Positions 1 through 6,038 of a stretch of 9,927 bases of DNA are shown in pieces. The notes under the pieces were generated by a model. That model had not been told where the DNA came from. It did no database searches and worked only from the letters and a program-made list of their open reading frames with translations. This DNA comes from Spirochaetaceae bacterium (lineage in GTDB: Bacteria; Spirochaetota; Spirochaetia; Treponematales; Breznakiellaceae): the NCBI GenBank assembly GCA_031265025.1, contig JAISDF010000092.1:1-9927 (forward strand), written 5' to 3'. Position 1 is the stretch's first letter. Every line of letters begins with the position of its first letter. The translations under genes were made by a program, and so were the position numbers.

Positions 1-466
1 TGGGATCAAGTTTCTGTGCCATGCCCATTGAAGAAAAAAGCGTTGCGTTTGTTTCCGAGGCAAGTTCAATAAGGTCCAGCTTGTTGGTGAGGCTGTCTAT
101 GGCGTCGATAACATAGTCCGCCTGGGGAATATCAAACCCGGCGGCGGTCTCCCGCGAAAACACCCTGCCAAAGTCCCGCACCCGGCACTGGGGGTTAATC
201 TCCAGCAGCCGCTTTTTAAGGACCCCGGTCTTGAAAAGCCCTACGGTTTCGGAGGTGGCCTGAATCTGGCGGTTAATATTGGTAACGCAGACCGTATCGG
301 AGTCTACGATGTCAAGCTGCCCCAGCCCCGACCGGACCAGGGCCTCGGCGCACCAGCCTCCCACGCCGCCTATGCCAAAGACAATGACCCTGGTACGGCC
401 GAGGGCCTCTATCGCGTCAATGCCGGTGAGAAGGGCAAGACGCTGAAAACGCGGATTTACAGTCAC
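1..466 (-). CDS. tcdA: tRNA threonylcarbamoyladenosine dehydratase (TcdA/CsdL-type, E1-like), partial
   Basis: This E1-like/ThiF-fold enzyme uses ATP to convert t6A at tRNA position 37 into its cyclic form, which strengthens decoding of ANN codons. The first 155 residues are visible; the gene continues past the left edge (family length about 240-270). From the GTG at 466 the protein reads MTVNPRFQRLALLTG. It has the nucleotide-binding loop GIGGVGGW (residues 31-38), an acidic residue of the DSDTV stretch (D57), the TNINRQ motif (62-67) and IDAIDS (120-125); all align with the E. coli TcdA pattern. No other in-frame start fits: the upstream frame has no ATG, GTG or TTG nearby. No Shine-Dalgarno sequence is seen, and the best promoter would place the transcript start at the GTG, so translation may be leaderless. 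HesA/MoeB/ThiF relatives share the fold, but the NINRQI and VIDAIDS forms favour TcdA. The gene diverges from the acetyltransferase gene. Confidence 0.85.
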   Translation of the reverse strand, partial: MTVNPRFQRLALLTGIDAIEALGRTRVIVFGIGGVGGWCAEALVRSGLGQLDIVDSDTVCVTNINRQIQATSETVGLFKTGVLKKRLLEINPQCRVRDFGRVFSRETAAGFDIPQADYVIDAIDSLTNKLDLIELASETNATLFSSMGMAQKLDP

Positions 467-472
467 AGGCAG

Positions 473-501
473 AATATACCCTATAGAGCCGCGTTTGTCA
501 T
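473..501 (-). promoter_or_regulatory. Predicted sigma70-type promoter of tcdA
   Basis: Read on the minus strand, ATGACA (496-501, five of six matches to TTGACA) is followed after exactly 17 bp by TATATT (473-478, five of six matches to TATAAT). Transcription would start about seven bases beyond the -10, which is the first base of the GTG codon of tcdA at 466. The -35 hexamer lies inside the left arm of the inverted repeat shared with the divergent gene. Confidence 0.55.
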
Positions 502-568
502 GGCATACGGGAGTCTTGTCATTTTTTTATGATCGTGCTACGGATTTTACAGGGGGTATGCCATGATA
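496..568. repeat. Inverted repeat in the tcdA/acetyltransferase divergent gap
   Basis: Arms TGTCATGGCATAC (496-508) and GTATGCCATGATA (556-568) are complementary at 12 of 13 positions, 47 bp apart. The left arm covers the tcdA -35 hexamer and the right arm covers the acetyltransferase start codon at 563. It could be an operator pair for one regulator of both genes, or a fold-back in RNA hiding the start codon. It could also be chance. Confidence 0.45.
528..533 (+). promoter_or_regulatory. Candidate -10 box for the acetyltransferase gene
   Basis: TATGAT matches the consensus at five of six positions, after a run of seven T, and would give a leader of about 22 bases containing the ribosome binding site AGGGGG (551-556). 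No good -35 lies at the right distance. A competing reading uses TTGTCA (516-521) with a poor extended -10 at 536-544. Confidence 0.25.
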
Positions 569-1093
569 CGGACGGTGAGCCTTGAAGACGCCGGGGCAAT
601 AGTTTTCATCTACAACTATTACGTCAAAAATTCGCCTGCTACTTTTGAAGAGATACCGCTTTCCGCACGGGATATGGCCGCCCGTATACGGACTGTGGGC
701 GAAAACTACCCCTGGATTGTATGGGAAGAAAACGGGGAAATTCTCGGCTACGCCTATATGCACCGTTACCATGAACGCGCGGCCTACCGTTACACCGCCG
801 AAGATTCAATCTACATAAGGGCGGGCTGTGAGGGCAGGGGCATAGGCAGGGCTCTGCTTGAAAACCTTATCAACGCCGCGCGGAAGATGGAGATACGTGT
901 TCTCCTTTCCATTATTACCGTGCCCAACGAGGCGAGCGTGGGGCTTCACGAAAAGTTCGGTTTCAAAAAGGCCGGCCAGTTCCATGAGGTGGGCTATAAA
1001 TTCGGCCAATGGCTTGATGTGGGTTACTGGGAGCTTCTGCTTGACGCGGAGGAGAAGCGGCGCGTAAAGGAACCGCTCACTCCTTTCGTATAA
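563..1093 (+). CDS. GNAT N-acetyltransferase, phosphinothricin/methionine sulfoximine acetyltransferase-like
   Basis: A cytosolic single-domain GNAT enzyme of 176 residues, close to the usual length of about 170-180 for the Pat/Bar/MnaT (YncA) group. It transfers an acetyl group from acetyl-CoA to a small amine. In characterised members the substrates are glutamine-synthetase inhibitors such as phosphinothricin and methionine sulfoximine/sulfone; the substrate here is inferred from the family. Visible features are the N-terminal IRTVSLEDA strand, the YTAEDSIYIRAG strand (residues 77-88), the acetyl-CoA loop EGRGIGRAL (90-98) and the C-terminal family block from NEASVGLHEKFGF (122-134) to GQWLDVGYWEL (148-158). 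ATG 563 follows AGGGGG (551-556) with six-base spacing. The last 17 bases overlap the end of parB on the other strand, so the two genes share their 3' ends. The residues after about 160 are charged and not conserved in the family. Confidence 0.85.
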   Translation: MIRTVSLEDAGAIVFIYNYYVKNSPATFEEIPLSARDMAARIRTVGENYPWIVWEENGEILGYAYMHRYHERAAYRYTAEDSIYIRAGCEGRGIGRALLENLINAARKMEIRVLLSIITVPNEASVGLHEKFGFKKAGQFHEVGYKFGQWLDVGYWELLLDAEEKRRVKEPLTPFV

Positions 1094-1949
1094 TGATATC
1101 GTAGAGCCGTTCCAGATCACCCATGGAATAATAATCAATGCGGAGCGTTCCCCGCTTAAAGTCTCCCTGAATGGCTACTTTGGTTCCAAGGGCTTTGATA
1201 AATTTCTCTTCCATGGCCTCCAGGTCGCCGTCCCGTTTCCGGGGAGCGGCGGCTTTCGCCGGGTCTTCCTTTTTGGGTCCGGCGTTATATTCCCCGGCCC
1301 GTTTTTCGCTTTCCCGTACCGAGAGTCCTCCGGCGATGATTTCGGCAAAAAGTTTTTTTTGTTCCCCGGTGGTATTTACCGAAAGTATGGCCCTGGCGTG
1401 TCCGGGAGTGAGTTTTCCTTCTTCCAGGGCAGTTTGAACGCTGTCGGGCAGTTTAAGAAGCCGCAGCGCGTTGGCTACGGTGGAACGGTTTTTCCCGACC
1501 TGGACTGCCAGTTCATCCTGGGAAAGGCCGGTAAGGGCCATGAGTTTTTTATAGGCCCTGGCTTCTTCCACAGGGTTGAGGTTTTCCCTCTGGATGTTTT
1601 CTATGAGCGCCACGGTAAGGCGCTTATTGTCCGAATATTTTCTCAGGAGGGCCGGAATTTCCGTAAGGCCGGCCATGGCCGCGGCCCGGCTCCGTCTTTC
1701 GCCCGCGATGATGAGGTAGGTTCCGTCGCCTGAATCTTCGGCTATGATGGGCTGCAGCACCCCGTGTTCCCGTATTGAATCGGCCAGTTCCCTGAGGGCT
1801 TCTTCTTCAAAACGGTTCCTGGGCTGGTCGGGATTGGCCCTGAGCTTGTTCAGGGGAATGAGGAATTCGTTCCCTTTGGGCTGCTCCGTTCCTTCATCCA
1901 GGGGAAGAAGGGCGTCAAGGCCCTTGCCCAGGCCGTGCCTAGGCGCCAC
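1077..1949 (-). CDS. parB: Chromosome partitioning protein ParB (Spo0J family)
   Basis: ParB is a CTP-dependent clamp that loads at parS sites, spreads along DNA and works with ParA (and usually SMC) to segregate the chromosome near the origin. The 290 residues show the whole family layout. LGKGLDALL (7-15) is the N-terminal ParA-stimulating segment. The N-terminal CTP-binding domain contains NPDQPR (39-44) and IIAGERRSRAA (80-90), with the GERR box, and ends in ENIQRENLNPVEEA (117-130). A helix-turn-helix lies at about 142-163 (LSQDELAVQVGKNRSTVANALR). A low-complexity A/K/P linker sits near 225-240, and the C-terminal dimerisation domain runs from about 243 to the end. The start is GTG 1949, supported by AGAGGTG at 1957-1963 with seven-base spacing inside the parA coding end. 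The gene overlaps parA by 11 bp, which suggests translational coupling. No parS-like sequence was seen in the window. Confidence 0.97.
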   Translation of the reverse strand: MAPRHGLGKGLDALLPLDEGTEQPKGNEFLIPLNKLRANPDQPRNRFEEEALRELADSIREHGVLQPIIAEDSGDGTYLIIAGERRSRAAAMAGLTEIPALLRKYSDNKRLTVALIENIQRENLNPVEEARAYKKLMALTGLSQDELAVQVGKNRSTVANALRLLKLPDSVQTALEEGKLTPGHARAILSVNTTGEQKKLFAEIIAGGLSVRESEKRAGEYNAGPKKEDPAKAAAPRKRDGDLEAMEEKFIKALGTKVAIQGDFKRGTLRIDYYSMGDLERLYDIIIRKE

Positions 1950-2697
1950 GTTCTATCACCTCTTTGGCAAGGCTTCTGTAGCTCTGGGCGCCGGTACTGG
2001 ACGGGTCATACTGGGATATGGCCATGCCGTGGGAGGGCGCTTCGGAGAGCCTGACGTTCCGGGGTATGATGGTTCTGAATACCCTGTCCTTGAAATACAC
2101 GGTTACTTGTTTTACTACTTCCTGGGCCAGTCTGGTCCGCTGGTCGTACATGGTAAAGAAAATGCCGCCGACACGGAGGCCGGGATTGAGGTTTTTCTGG
2201 ATACGTTTAACGGTCTGTATGAGCAGCGAGAGCCCTTCCATGGCAAAGTATTCGCACTGCATGGGGATGAATACCGCGTTGGCGGCCACAAGGCCGTTAA
2301 GGGTAAGAACCCCCAAAGAGGGAGGGCAGTCAATAAGGATATAGTCATAGCTGTCCCGTACCGGTTCCAGGGCCTTTTTCAGAAAAAAATCCCGCCCTTC
2401 CTGTTCAATGAGCTCTACGGCGGCCCCGGAAAGGTCTATGCTGGCCGGGATTACCGAAAGCCGGGGTATGCCGGTTTTCCGTATGACCTGGTCAATGGAG
2501 GCGGTCCCGGAGATGAGTTCATAGACCCCCGGTTTGACGCTTTCTACCCCTACGCCGCCCGAAAGATTGGCCTGGGAGTCAAAATCCACCAAAAGCACTG
2601 ATTTTCCCGCTTCCGCGATATAGGCGCCGAGGTTTATGGCCGAGGTGGTTTTGCCCACTCCTCCTTTTTGGTTTACAAAAACGTATACTCGTCCCAT
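1939..2697 (-). CDS. parA: Chromosome partitioning ATPase ParA (Soj family)
   Basis: A 252-residue cytoplasmic Walker-type ATPase, the same size as Bacillus Soj, that binds DNA non-specifically as an ATP dimer and is stimulated by ParB. The deviant Walker A is KGGVGKTTSA (11-20), with the signature lysine K11 and the catalytic-loop lysine K16. The switch/A' motif is VDFDSQANLSGG (37-48) and Walker B is YILIDCPPSLG (119-129). The family blocks IPMQCEYFAMEGL (144-156) and IPRNVRLSEAPSHG (211-224) are intact. Its short N terminus, with no helix-turn-helix extension, marks the chromosomal type rather than the long plasmid P1/F type. ATG 2697 follows a modest AAGG at 2702-2705. The gene is first in a two-gene operon with parB and diverges from the DRTGG operon. 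A TATAGT at 2706-2711 lies too close to the start to be a normal -10, so the promoter is not settled. Confidence 0.97.
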   Translation of the reverse strand: MGRVYVFVNQKGGVGKTTSAINLGAYIAEAGKSVLLVDFDSQANLSGGVGVESVKPGVYELISGTASIDQVIRKTGIPRLSVIPASIDLSGAAVELIEQEGRDFFLKKALEPVRDSYDYILIDCPPSLGVLTLNGLVAANAVFIPMQCEYFAMEGLSLLIQTVKRIQKNLNPGLRVGGIFFTMYDQRTRLAQEVVKQVTVYFKDRVFRTIIPRNVRLSEAPSHGMAISQYDPSSTGAQSYRSLAKEVIERGA

Positions 2698-2723
2698 ACT
2701 ACCTTACTATACATCGAAATTTT

Positions 2724-2736
2724 GCTATTGAATAGC
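2724..2736. repeat. Perfect 13-bp inverted repeat between parA and the DRTGG operon
   Basis: GCTATT-G-AATAGC is a perfect inverted repeat with a single central base. It sits about 22 bp upstream of the TATAAT of the DRTGG operon, around where its -35 should be, and about 26 bp upstream of the parA start. That fits an operator for a dimeric regulator of one or both units. It is not a parS sequence. Confidence 0.45.
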
Positions 2737-2757
2737 CTGGAACAAGGAGTTATCCTC

Positions 2758-2763
2758 TATAAT
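2758..2763 (+). promoter_or_regulatory. Consensus -10 box of the DRTGG-PHP operon
   Basis: TATAAT is a perfect -10 match. No convincing -35 lies 15-19 bp upstream (the hexamer at 17 bp is GCCTGG), so the promoter may need an activator, perhaps through the inverted repeat at 2724-2736. Transcription would start near 2770, just ahead of the ribosome binding site at 2777-2783. An ATG at 2762 would then lie outside the message. Confidence 0.5.
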
Positions 2764-2788
2764 GATGAGGAATAATAAGGGAGCGAAG

Positions 2789-3133
2789 ATGACCTTTGGT
2801 GATATCGTTGAACAGCTACCGGCTTATGTAGTACACAGGGGATCTGATTTTGATGACCTGGATCTTCAAAATGTGGTTGCCGGGGACCTTATGAGCGATG
2901 TCCTGGTGGTGGAATATGAAAACCTTCTCATGGTTACATCCCTTAATTCCGAACAGATCCTGAGAACCGCGGATATGGTAGGCGCCAGGGGGGTGCTTCT
3001 TGTCAACGACAAAGCCCCCTTTGCCGCGGTAAAGACCCTGGCACGGGAACAGGATATAAGTTTCCTGTCTACGCCGCTTTCCCTGTTTGAAGCCTGTGTT
3101 GCCCTGGGCCGTTTAATGGGACCTGTGCCCTAA
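2789..3133 (+). CDS. DRTGG-like domain protein (first paralogue)
   Basis: A 114-residue single-domain protein of the DRTGG type, the alpha/beta module that in the regulatory region of CBS-type pyrophosphatases binds diadenosine polyphosphates. Its own ligand is unknown. The core is VVAGDLMSDVLVV (29-41), followed by the strand NLLMVTS (45-51), a helix, GVLLVND (68-74) and the closing LSTPLSLFEACVALGRL (93-109). It aligns with the second DRTGG gene of the operon, where the equivalent core is DLLSDVM, but the histidine-containing QAHKN stretch of that paralogue is here SLNSE. An upstream in-frame ATG at 2762 is rejected because it falls in the -10 box. ATG 2789 has AAGGGAG (2777-2783) five bases before it. 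This is the first gene of a five-gene unit, ten bases before the HAD gene. Confidence 0.8.
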   Translation: MTFGDIVEQLPAYVVHRGSDFDDLDLQNVVAGDLMSDVLVVEYENLLMVTSLNSEQILRTADMVGARGVLLVNDKAPFAAVKTLAREQDISFLSTPLSLFEACVALGRLMGPVP

Positions 3134-3143
3134 GGAGGTGTAT

Positions 3144-3968
3144 ATGAATACCCGGCGGAAATTCAAAATAATCGCCCTGGATCTGGATGATACGCTGCTC
3201 CGTTCCGATTTAACGATTTCTTCCCGGACGAAAAACGCGGTAAAGAAGGCCCAGGAAATGGGCATCACCATAGTTCTGGCATCGGGCCGCATCCCCAGCG
3301 CCATGGAAAAGTTTTCCCTTGCCCTGGGGATGAATAAGACCCCCGGATACCTTGCTTCAAATAACGGCGCGCTGATACTGGAAAGCCATACGGGAAACGT
3401 TATCCGCGAAACGCGGCTTGCGTCCGCGCCGGCAATCGTGGCCTATGAGCTTGCCGACGCCGAGGGTTTCGCCCTTCAAATATATGAAGGCGATACTATT
3501 TATGTTTCCAAATCAAATGAATTCGCTGATTATGACCAAAAACTCACCGGACTCCGCCAGGTCATACCGGATAATTTTAAGTCCCTGCTTGGCGCCGGCT
3601 GCCTAAAGCTGCTCATCCCCGGAGACCCCATGCTGCTCAAGCCTCTTGAAAGCATACTGCGGACCTACCTTGGGGACGAAATAACCCTGTTTACCAGTAA
3701 GCCGTATTTTCTCGAACTCCAGGCGCCCAACACCGACAAGGGCAGCGCCCTTGCCTGCATAGCCGAAAGGCTGGGCGTCGGCCGGGATGAGGTTCTTGCC
3801 GTGGGGGATTCGATGAACGACGAGGCCATGATCCTGTGGGCGGGCTGTTCCGCGGCGATGCTCAACGGTGAAGAACGGATAAAGGAACTTGCGTCCATGA
3901 TTACTCCAAAGACCAATGATGAAGACGGGGTGGCAGATCTCATTGAACGCTGCGTATTGGGGGGATAA
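3144..3968 (+). CDS. HAD superfamily phosphatase, Cof/YidA type (subfamily IIB)
   Basis: A cytosolic Mg-dependent phosphatase of 274 residues that forms a phospho-aspartate intermediate. Cof-type members dephosphorylate sugar phosphates, pyridoxal phosphate, FMN or similar small molecules; the substrate here cannot be read from sequence. All four HAD motifs are present: motif I ALDLDDTLL (11-19, nucleophile D13, acid/base D15), motif II ASGR (46-49, S47), motif III lysine in NTDKGSAL (K199) and motif IV AVGDSMNDEAMI (219-230). The residues between about 85 and 190 form the C2B cap expected of this subfamily. The start is ATG 3144. A GTG at 3138 in the same frame lies inside the strong AAGGAGGTG ribosome binding site (3132-3140) and is not used. 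The gene sits ten bases after the first DRTGG gene and two bases before the CBS/ATPase gene, so it belongs to the operon. Confidence 0.88.
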   Translation: MNTRRKFKIIALDLDDTLLRSDLTISSRTKNAVKKAQEMGITIVLASGRIPSAMEKFSLALGMNKTPGYLASNNGALILESHTGNVIRETRLASAPAIVAYELADAEGFALQIYEGDTIYVSKSNEFADYDQKLTGLRQVIPDNFKSLLGAGCLKLLIPGDPMLLKPLESILRTYLGDEITLFTSKPYFLELQAPNTDKGSALACIAERLGVGRDEVLAVGDSMNDEAMILWAGCSAAMLNGEERIKELASMITPKTNDEDGVADLIERCVLGG

Positions 3969-3970
3969 AC

Positions 3971-4921
3971 ATGAGCGACGCAAACGTGATTCATCAGGAT
4001 ATCCCCATCAGCACTGTGGATTCTCCCTCGGTGGTGCTGGAGCTGATTTACCGCCTTAAAATCAAGGATGTCATGACCAGCGCGGTCATTACGGCCAAAA
4101 AGAGCGATACCCTGCGGCATGTACAGGCCATGATGCGGGAAAATCACATAACGGGGGTTCCCATTGTCGAAACAATCAGGCTTGTGGGTATAGTATCCAT
4201 CGACGATATTGTTATCGCCCTGGACAAGGGGCATATTGACGAGCTGGTTCAGGAGCACATGACCAGGGAGGTGATTGTGCTGGAAGATGATATGCCCCTT
4301 TCCTTTGCCATCAGCTATCTCAATAAATTTCATTACGGCCGTTTTCCGGTGCTGAATAAAAACCAGGAACTTGTGGGCATACTCACTTCCAATGATGTGA
4401 TTAAGACGCTCCTGGTTGAGATGAACCGGGAAGTTCTCCGGCTTGAAAAAACCCACCAGAGCCCCGCGTCTTCGATAGACGGGGTAACCGATCTTCAGTT
4501 CGCTACGGTCCGTTATGATTTTGAACTCGCGGGCCACGCGTCAACGGAGATAAAGAAGGCCCTCAAAGCCAAGAATATCGATCCCAAGATAATACGGCGC
4601 GTCGCCATTGCCAGTTATGAGCTTGAAATAAACCAGGTAGTACACTCGCTGGGGGGAACCATAAGCTGTTCCATAGCCCCGGACAAGATTACCATTGTCG
4701 CGCAGGACAGCGGGCCGGGCATCGCCGATGTTGAAGTAGCCCTCCAGGAAGGCTGGTCCACCGCCAATGAGTGGATACGGTCACTGGGCTTCGGGGCGGG
4801 CATGGGTCTTGCCAATACCAAAAGGGTTTCCGATGAATTTACCATCGAGTCGGCAAAAGGAAAGGGAACCACCGTACACTCAACGGTATACCGGCGCGGT
4901 CCCGAGGGAGAGCAGCCATGA
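3971..4921 (+). CDS. Tandem CBS domains fused to an anti-sigma-type (GHKL) ATPase
   Basis: A 316-residue cytosolic regulator. Two CBS domains (about 30-85 and 94-150) form a Bateman module, a fold that commonly binds AMP, ATP or related nucleotides; the repeats begin IKDVMTSAVI and VQEHMTREVI. A short linker (155-175) leads to a GHKL ATPase domain (about 176-306) of the SpoIIAB/RsbW/RsbT type. Its N box is YELEINQVVH (216-225), G1 is DSGPGI (246-251) and G2 is GFGAGMGL (273-280), ending in GKGTTVHS. All ATP-binding boxes are intact, so it should bind ATP. There is no histidine phosphoacceptor domain and no transmembrane segment, so it is not a standard sensor kinase. No STAS antagonist or sigma factor gene is in the window, and the partner is unknown. 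GGGGGGA (about 3959-3965) precedes ATG 3971. The stop codon overlaps the next gene as ATGA. Confidence 0.88.
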   Translation: MSDANVIHQDIPISTVDSPSVVLELIYRLKIKDVMTSAVITAKKSDTLRHVQAMMRENHITGVPIVETIRLVGIVSIDDIVIALDKGHIDELVQEHMTREVIVLEDDMPLSFAISYLNKFHYGRFPVLNKNQELVGILTSNDVIKTLLVEMNREVLRLEKTHQSPASSIDGVTDLQFATVRYDFELAGHASTEIKKALKAKNIDPKIIRRVAIASYELEINQVVHSLGGTISCSIAPDKITIVAQDSGPGIADVEVALQEGWSTANEWIRSLGFGAGMGLANTKRVSDEFTIESAKGKGTTVHSTVYRRGPEGEQP

Positions 4922-5256
4922 CCATACGGGAAGCGGCAAAAGCCCTGGGCGCCGAAGCGGTGCAGGATGAATTTGAGGATGTCATGTTACGCGGAGCCTA
5001 TACGTCGGATCTGCTTTCCGATGTTATGGCAAACGCCAAAGAAGGCGGCGCCCTCATTACCATACAGGCCCACAAGAACACCGTTGCCGTCGCTACGCTG
5101 GTCAATACGCCGGTGATCTTTATCTGCAATTACAGGCCCATTCCCGATGACATGATCGAGTCCGCCAGGGAGGAGGGCATAGCGCTGTACCGCACACGCG
5201 AAAACCAGTATACCGTCTCGGGCAGATTATACGCCATGCTTCATGGGGAGGCCTGA
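4918..5256 (+). CDS. DRTGG domain protein (second paralogue)
   Basis: A 112-residue stand-alone DRTGG domain. The family pattern is clear: GAYTSDLLSDVMANAKEG (26-43), then the ALITIQAHKNTVAVATL strand-helix block (45-61), PVIFICN (65-71), and a closing helix-rich part with AREEGIALYRT (83-93) and the tail SGRLYAML (101-108). Related single-domain proteins occur beside PHP and anti-sigma-type ATPase genes, often with [FeFe]-hydrogenase subunits, in Clostridia and Thermotogae. By analogy with DRTGG-containing pyrophosphatases a dinucleotide or nucleotide ligand is plausible but unproven. The ATG overlaps the stop of the CBS/ATPase gene by four bases, indicating translational coupling and perhaps balanced amounts of the two proteins. 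The window holds two diverged copies, this one being closer to the family pattern. Confidence 0.88.
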   Translation: MTIREAAKALGAEAVQDEFEDVMLRGAYTSDLLSDVMANAKEGGALITIQAHKNTVAVATLVNTPVIFICNYRPIPDDMIESAREEGIALYRTRENQYTVSGRLYAMLHGEA

Positions 5257-5264
5257 ATATTCCC

Positions 5265-6026
5265 ATGCCCCTCCTGGCGGATCTGCACAATCATTCCTGC
5301 CTGTCTCCCTGCGGTTCCCTGGATCTTTCCCCCGGAGTACTGGCCGCCCGCGCCGGAGAGAAGGGGGTCAGGGTACTGGCCCTGACCGACCATAATTCGG
5401 CCCTCAACTGCCCGGCCTTTGCCGTGCACTGCTCAAGGCTCGGCATAGTTCCCCTGTTCGGCCTTGAGGCGACAAGCCGGGAAGAAATCCACGCCCTGTG
5501 CCTCTTTACCCGCCTTGAGGCCGCGCTTGCGTTCGGCGAATATGTGTACAGCCTGCTTACCCCCTTCCCCAATGATCCTGAAAAAACAGGCGATCAGGTC
5601 TATGTGGACGAAGACGATACCATCGAGGGCGAGGTCGAGTACTTTCTTCCCAGCGCTATAGATTTAGGTATAGACGACCTTGGCCCAAAGACACAAGAAT
5701 ACGGCGGCCTTGTCATTCCCGCCCATGTGGACAGGCCGGCCTTTTCCATGACCAGTCAGTTTGGGGTGATCGTGAAAGGGCCCTGGGCCGCGGTGGAATG
5801 TACCCGCATTCCGCCCCGGTTTTTTCTGCCCACAGGCGACGGCGCGCCTATTGATACCCTGGGATATCCCCGGATAAGCTCATCGGACGCCCACTATCCC
5901 GAACACGTTGCCCGAAGGCCCTTTGAGCTTGATGCCGTGTATGAGGAACTCCTTCCGGGGGGTCCCGGAACCGAGGCTGATATTGAAGTTCTTAAACAGG
6001 CGCTTTCAAGGCGTCCCGCGATATGA
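5265..6026 (+). CDS. PHP-domain metal-dependent phosphoesterase
   Basis: A 253-residue single-domain PHP hydrolase with a full set of metal ligands: DLHNHSCLSPC (6-16, H8 and H10), LALTDHNS (38-45, D42 and H43), GLEATSREEIHAL (66-78, E68 and H76), IPAHVDRP (151-158, H154) and SSSDAHYPEH (205-214, D208 and H210). Such proteins bind two or three divalent metals and cleave phosphomonoesters. Relatives act on nucleoside 3',5'-bisphosphates, AMP or short RNA 5' ends, and this exact subgroup is uncharacterised to my knowledge. An insert at about 100-145 rich in D and E (VDEDDTIEGEVEY) separates the E/H site from the next histidine. The ATG lies eight bases after the previous stop. The nearest ribosome binding site, GGGGAGG (5245-5251), is 13 bases away, longer than usual, so coupling to the upstream gene is likely. 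It is the last gene of the operon and is only 12 bp from the convergent mglC, with no terminator visible. Confidence 0.88.
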   Translation: MPLLADLHNHSCLSPCGSLDLSPGVLAARAGEKGVRVLALTDHNSALNCPAFAVHCSRLGIVPLFGLEATSREEIHALCLFTRLEAALAFGEYVYSLLTPFPNDPEKTGDQVYVDEDDTIEGEVEYFLPSAIDLGIDDLGPKTQEYGGLVIPAHVDRPAFSMTSQFGVIVKGPWAAVECTRIPPRFFLPTGDGAPIDTLGYPRISSSDAHYPEHVARRPFELDAVYEELLPGGPGTEADIEVLKQALSRRPAI

Positions 6027-6038
6027 CAGCATCCGCCC

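Noticed and set aside
147..161. ABC signature LSVSKKQ in NBD1 of MglA as a defect (residues 148-154 of the protein at 7139-8653)
   Set aside because: E. coli MglA has a similar non-canonical LSVSQ form, so this is normal for the family.
1670..1681. 12-bp palindrome CGGCCATGGCCG as a protein-binding or parS site
   Set aside because: It sits in an alanine/glycine-rich part of parB where GC-rich codons make such palindromes, and it does not resemble the parS consensus.
1744..2601. Long plus-strand frame of 285 codons opposite parA/parB
   Set aside because: It is the shadow of two well-recognised genes on the other strand, with no ribosome binding site or known domain.
3665..4537. Long minus-strand frame of 290 codons opposite the HAD and CBS/ATPase genes
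   Set aside because: The opposite strand encodes two proteins with full motif sets. This frame shows only composition-driven residues.
5953..5970. Stem TTCCGGG/CCCGGAA in the PHP gene as a terminator for mglC
   Set aside because: It is inside coding sequence, has no T run on either side and is explained by glycine/proline codons.
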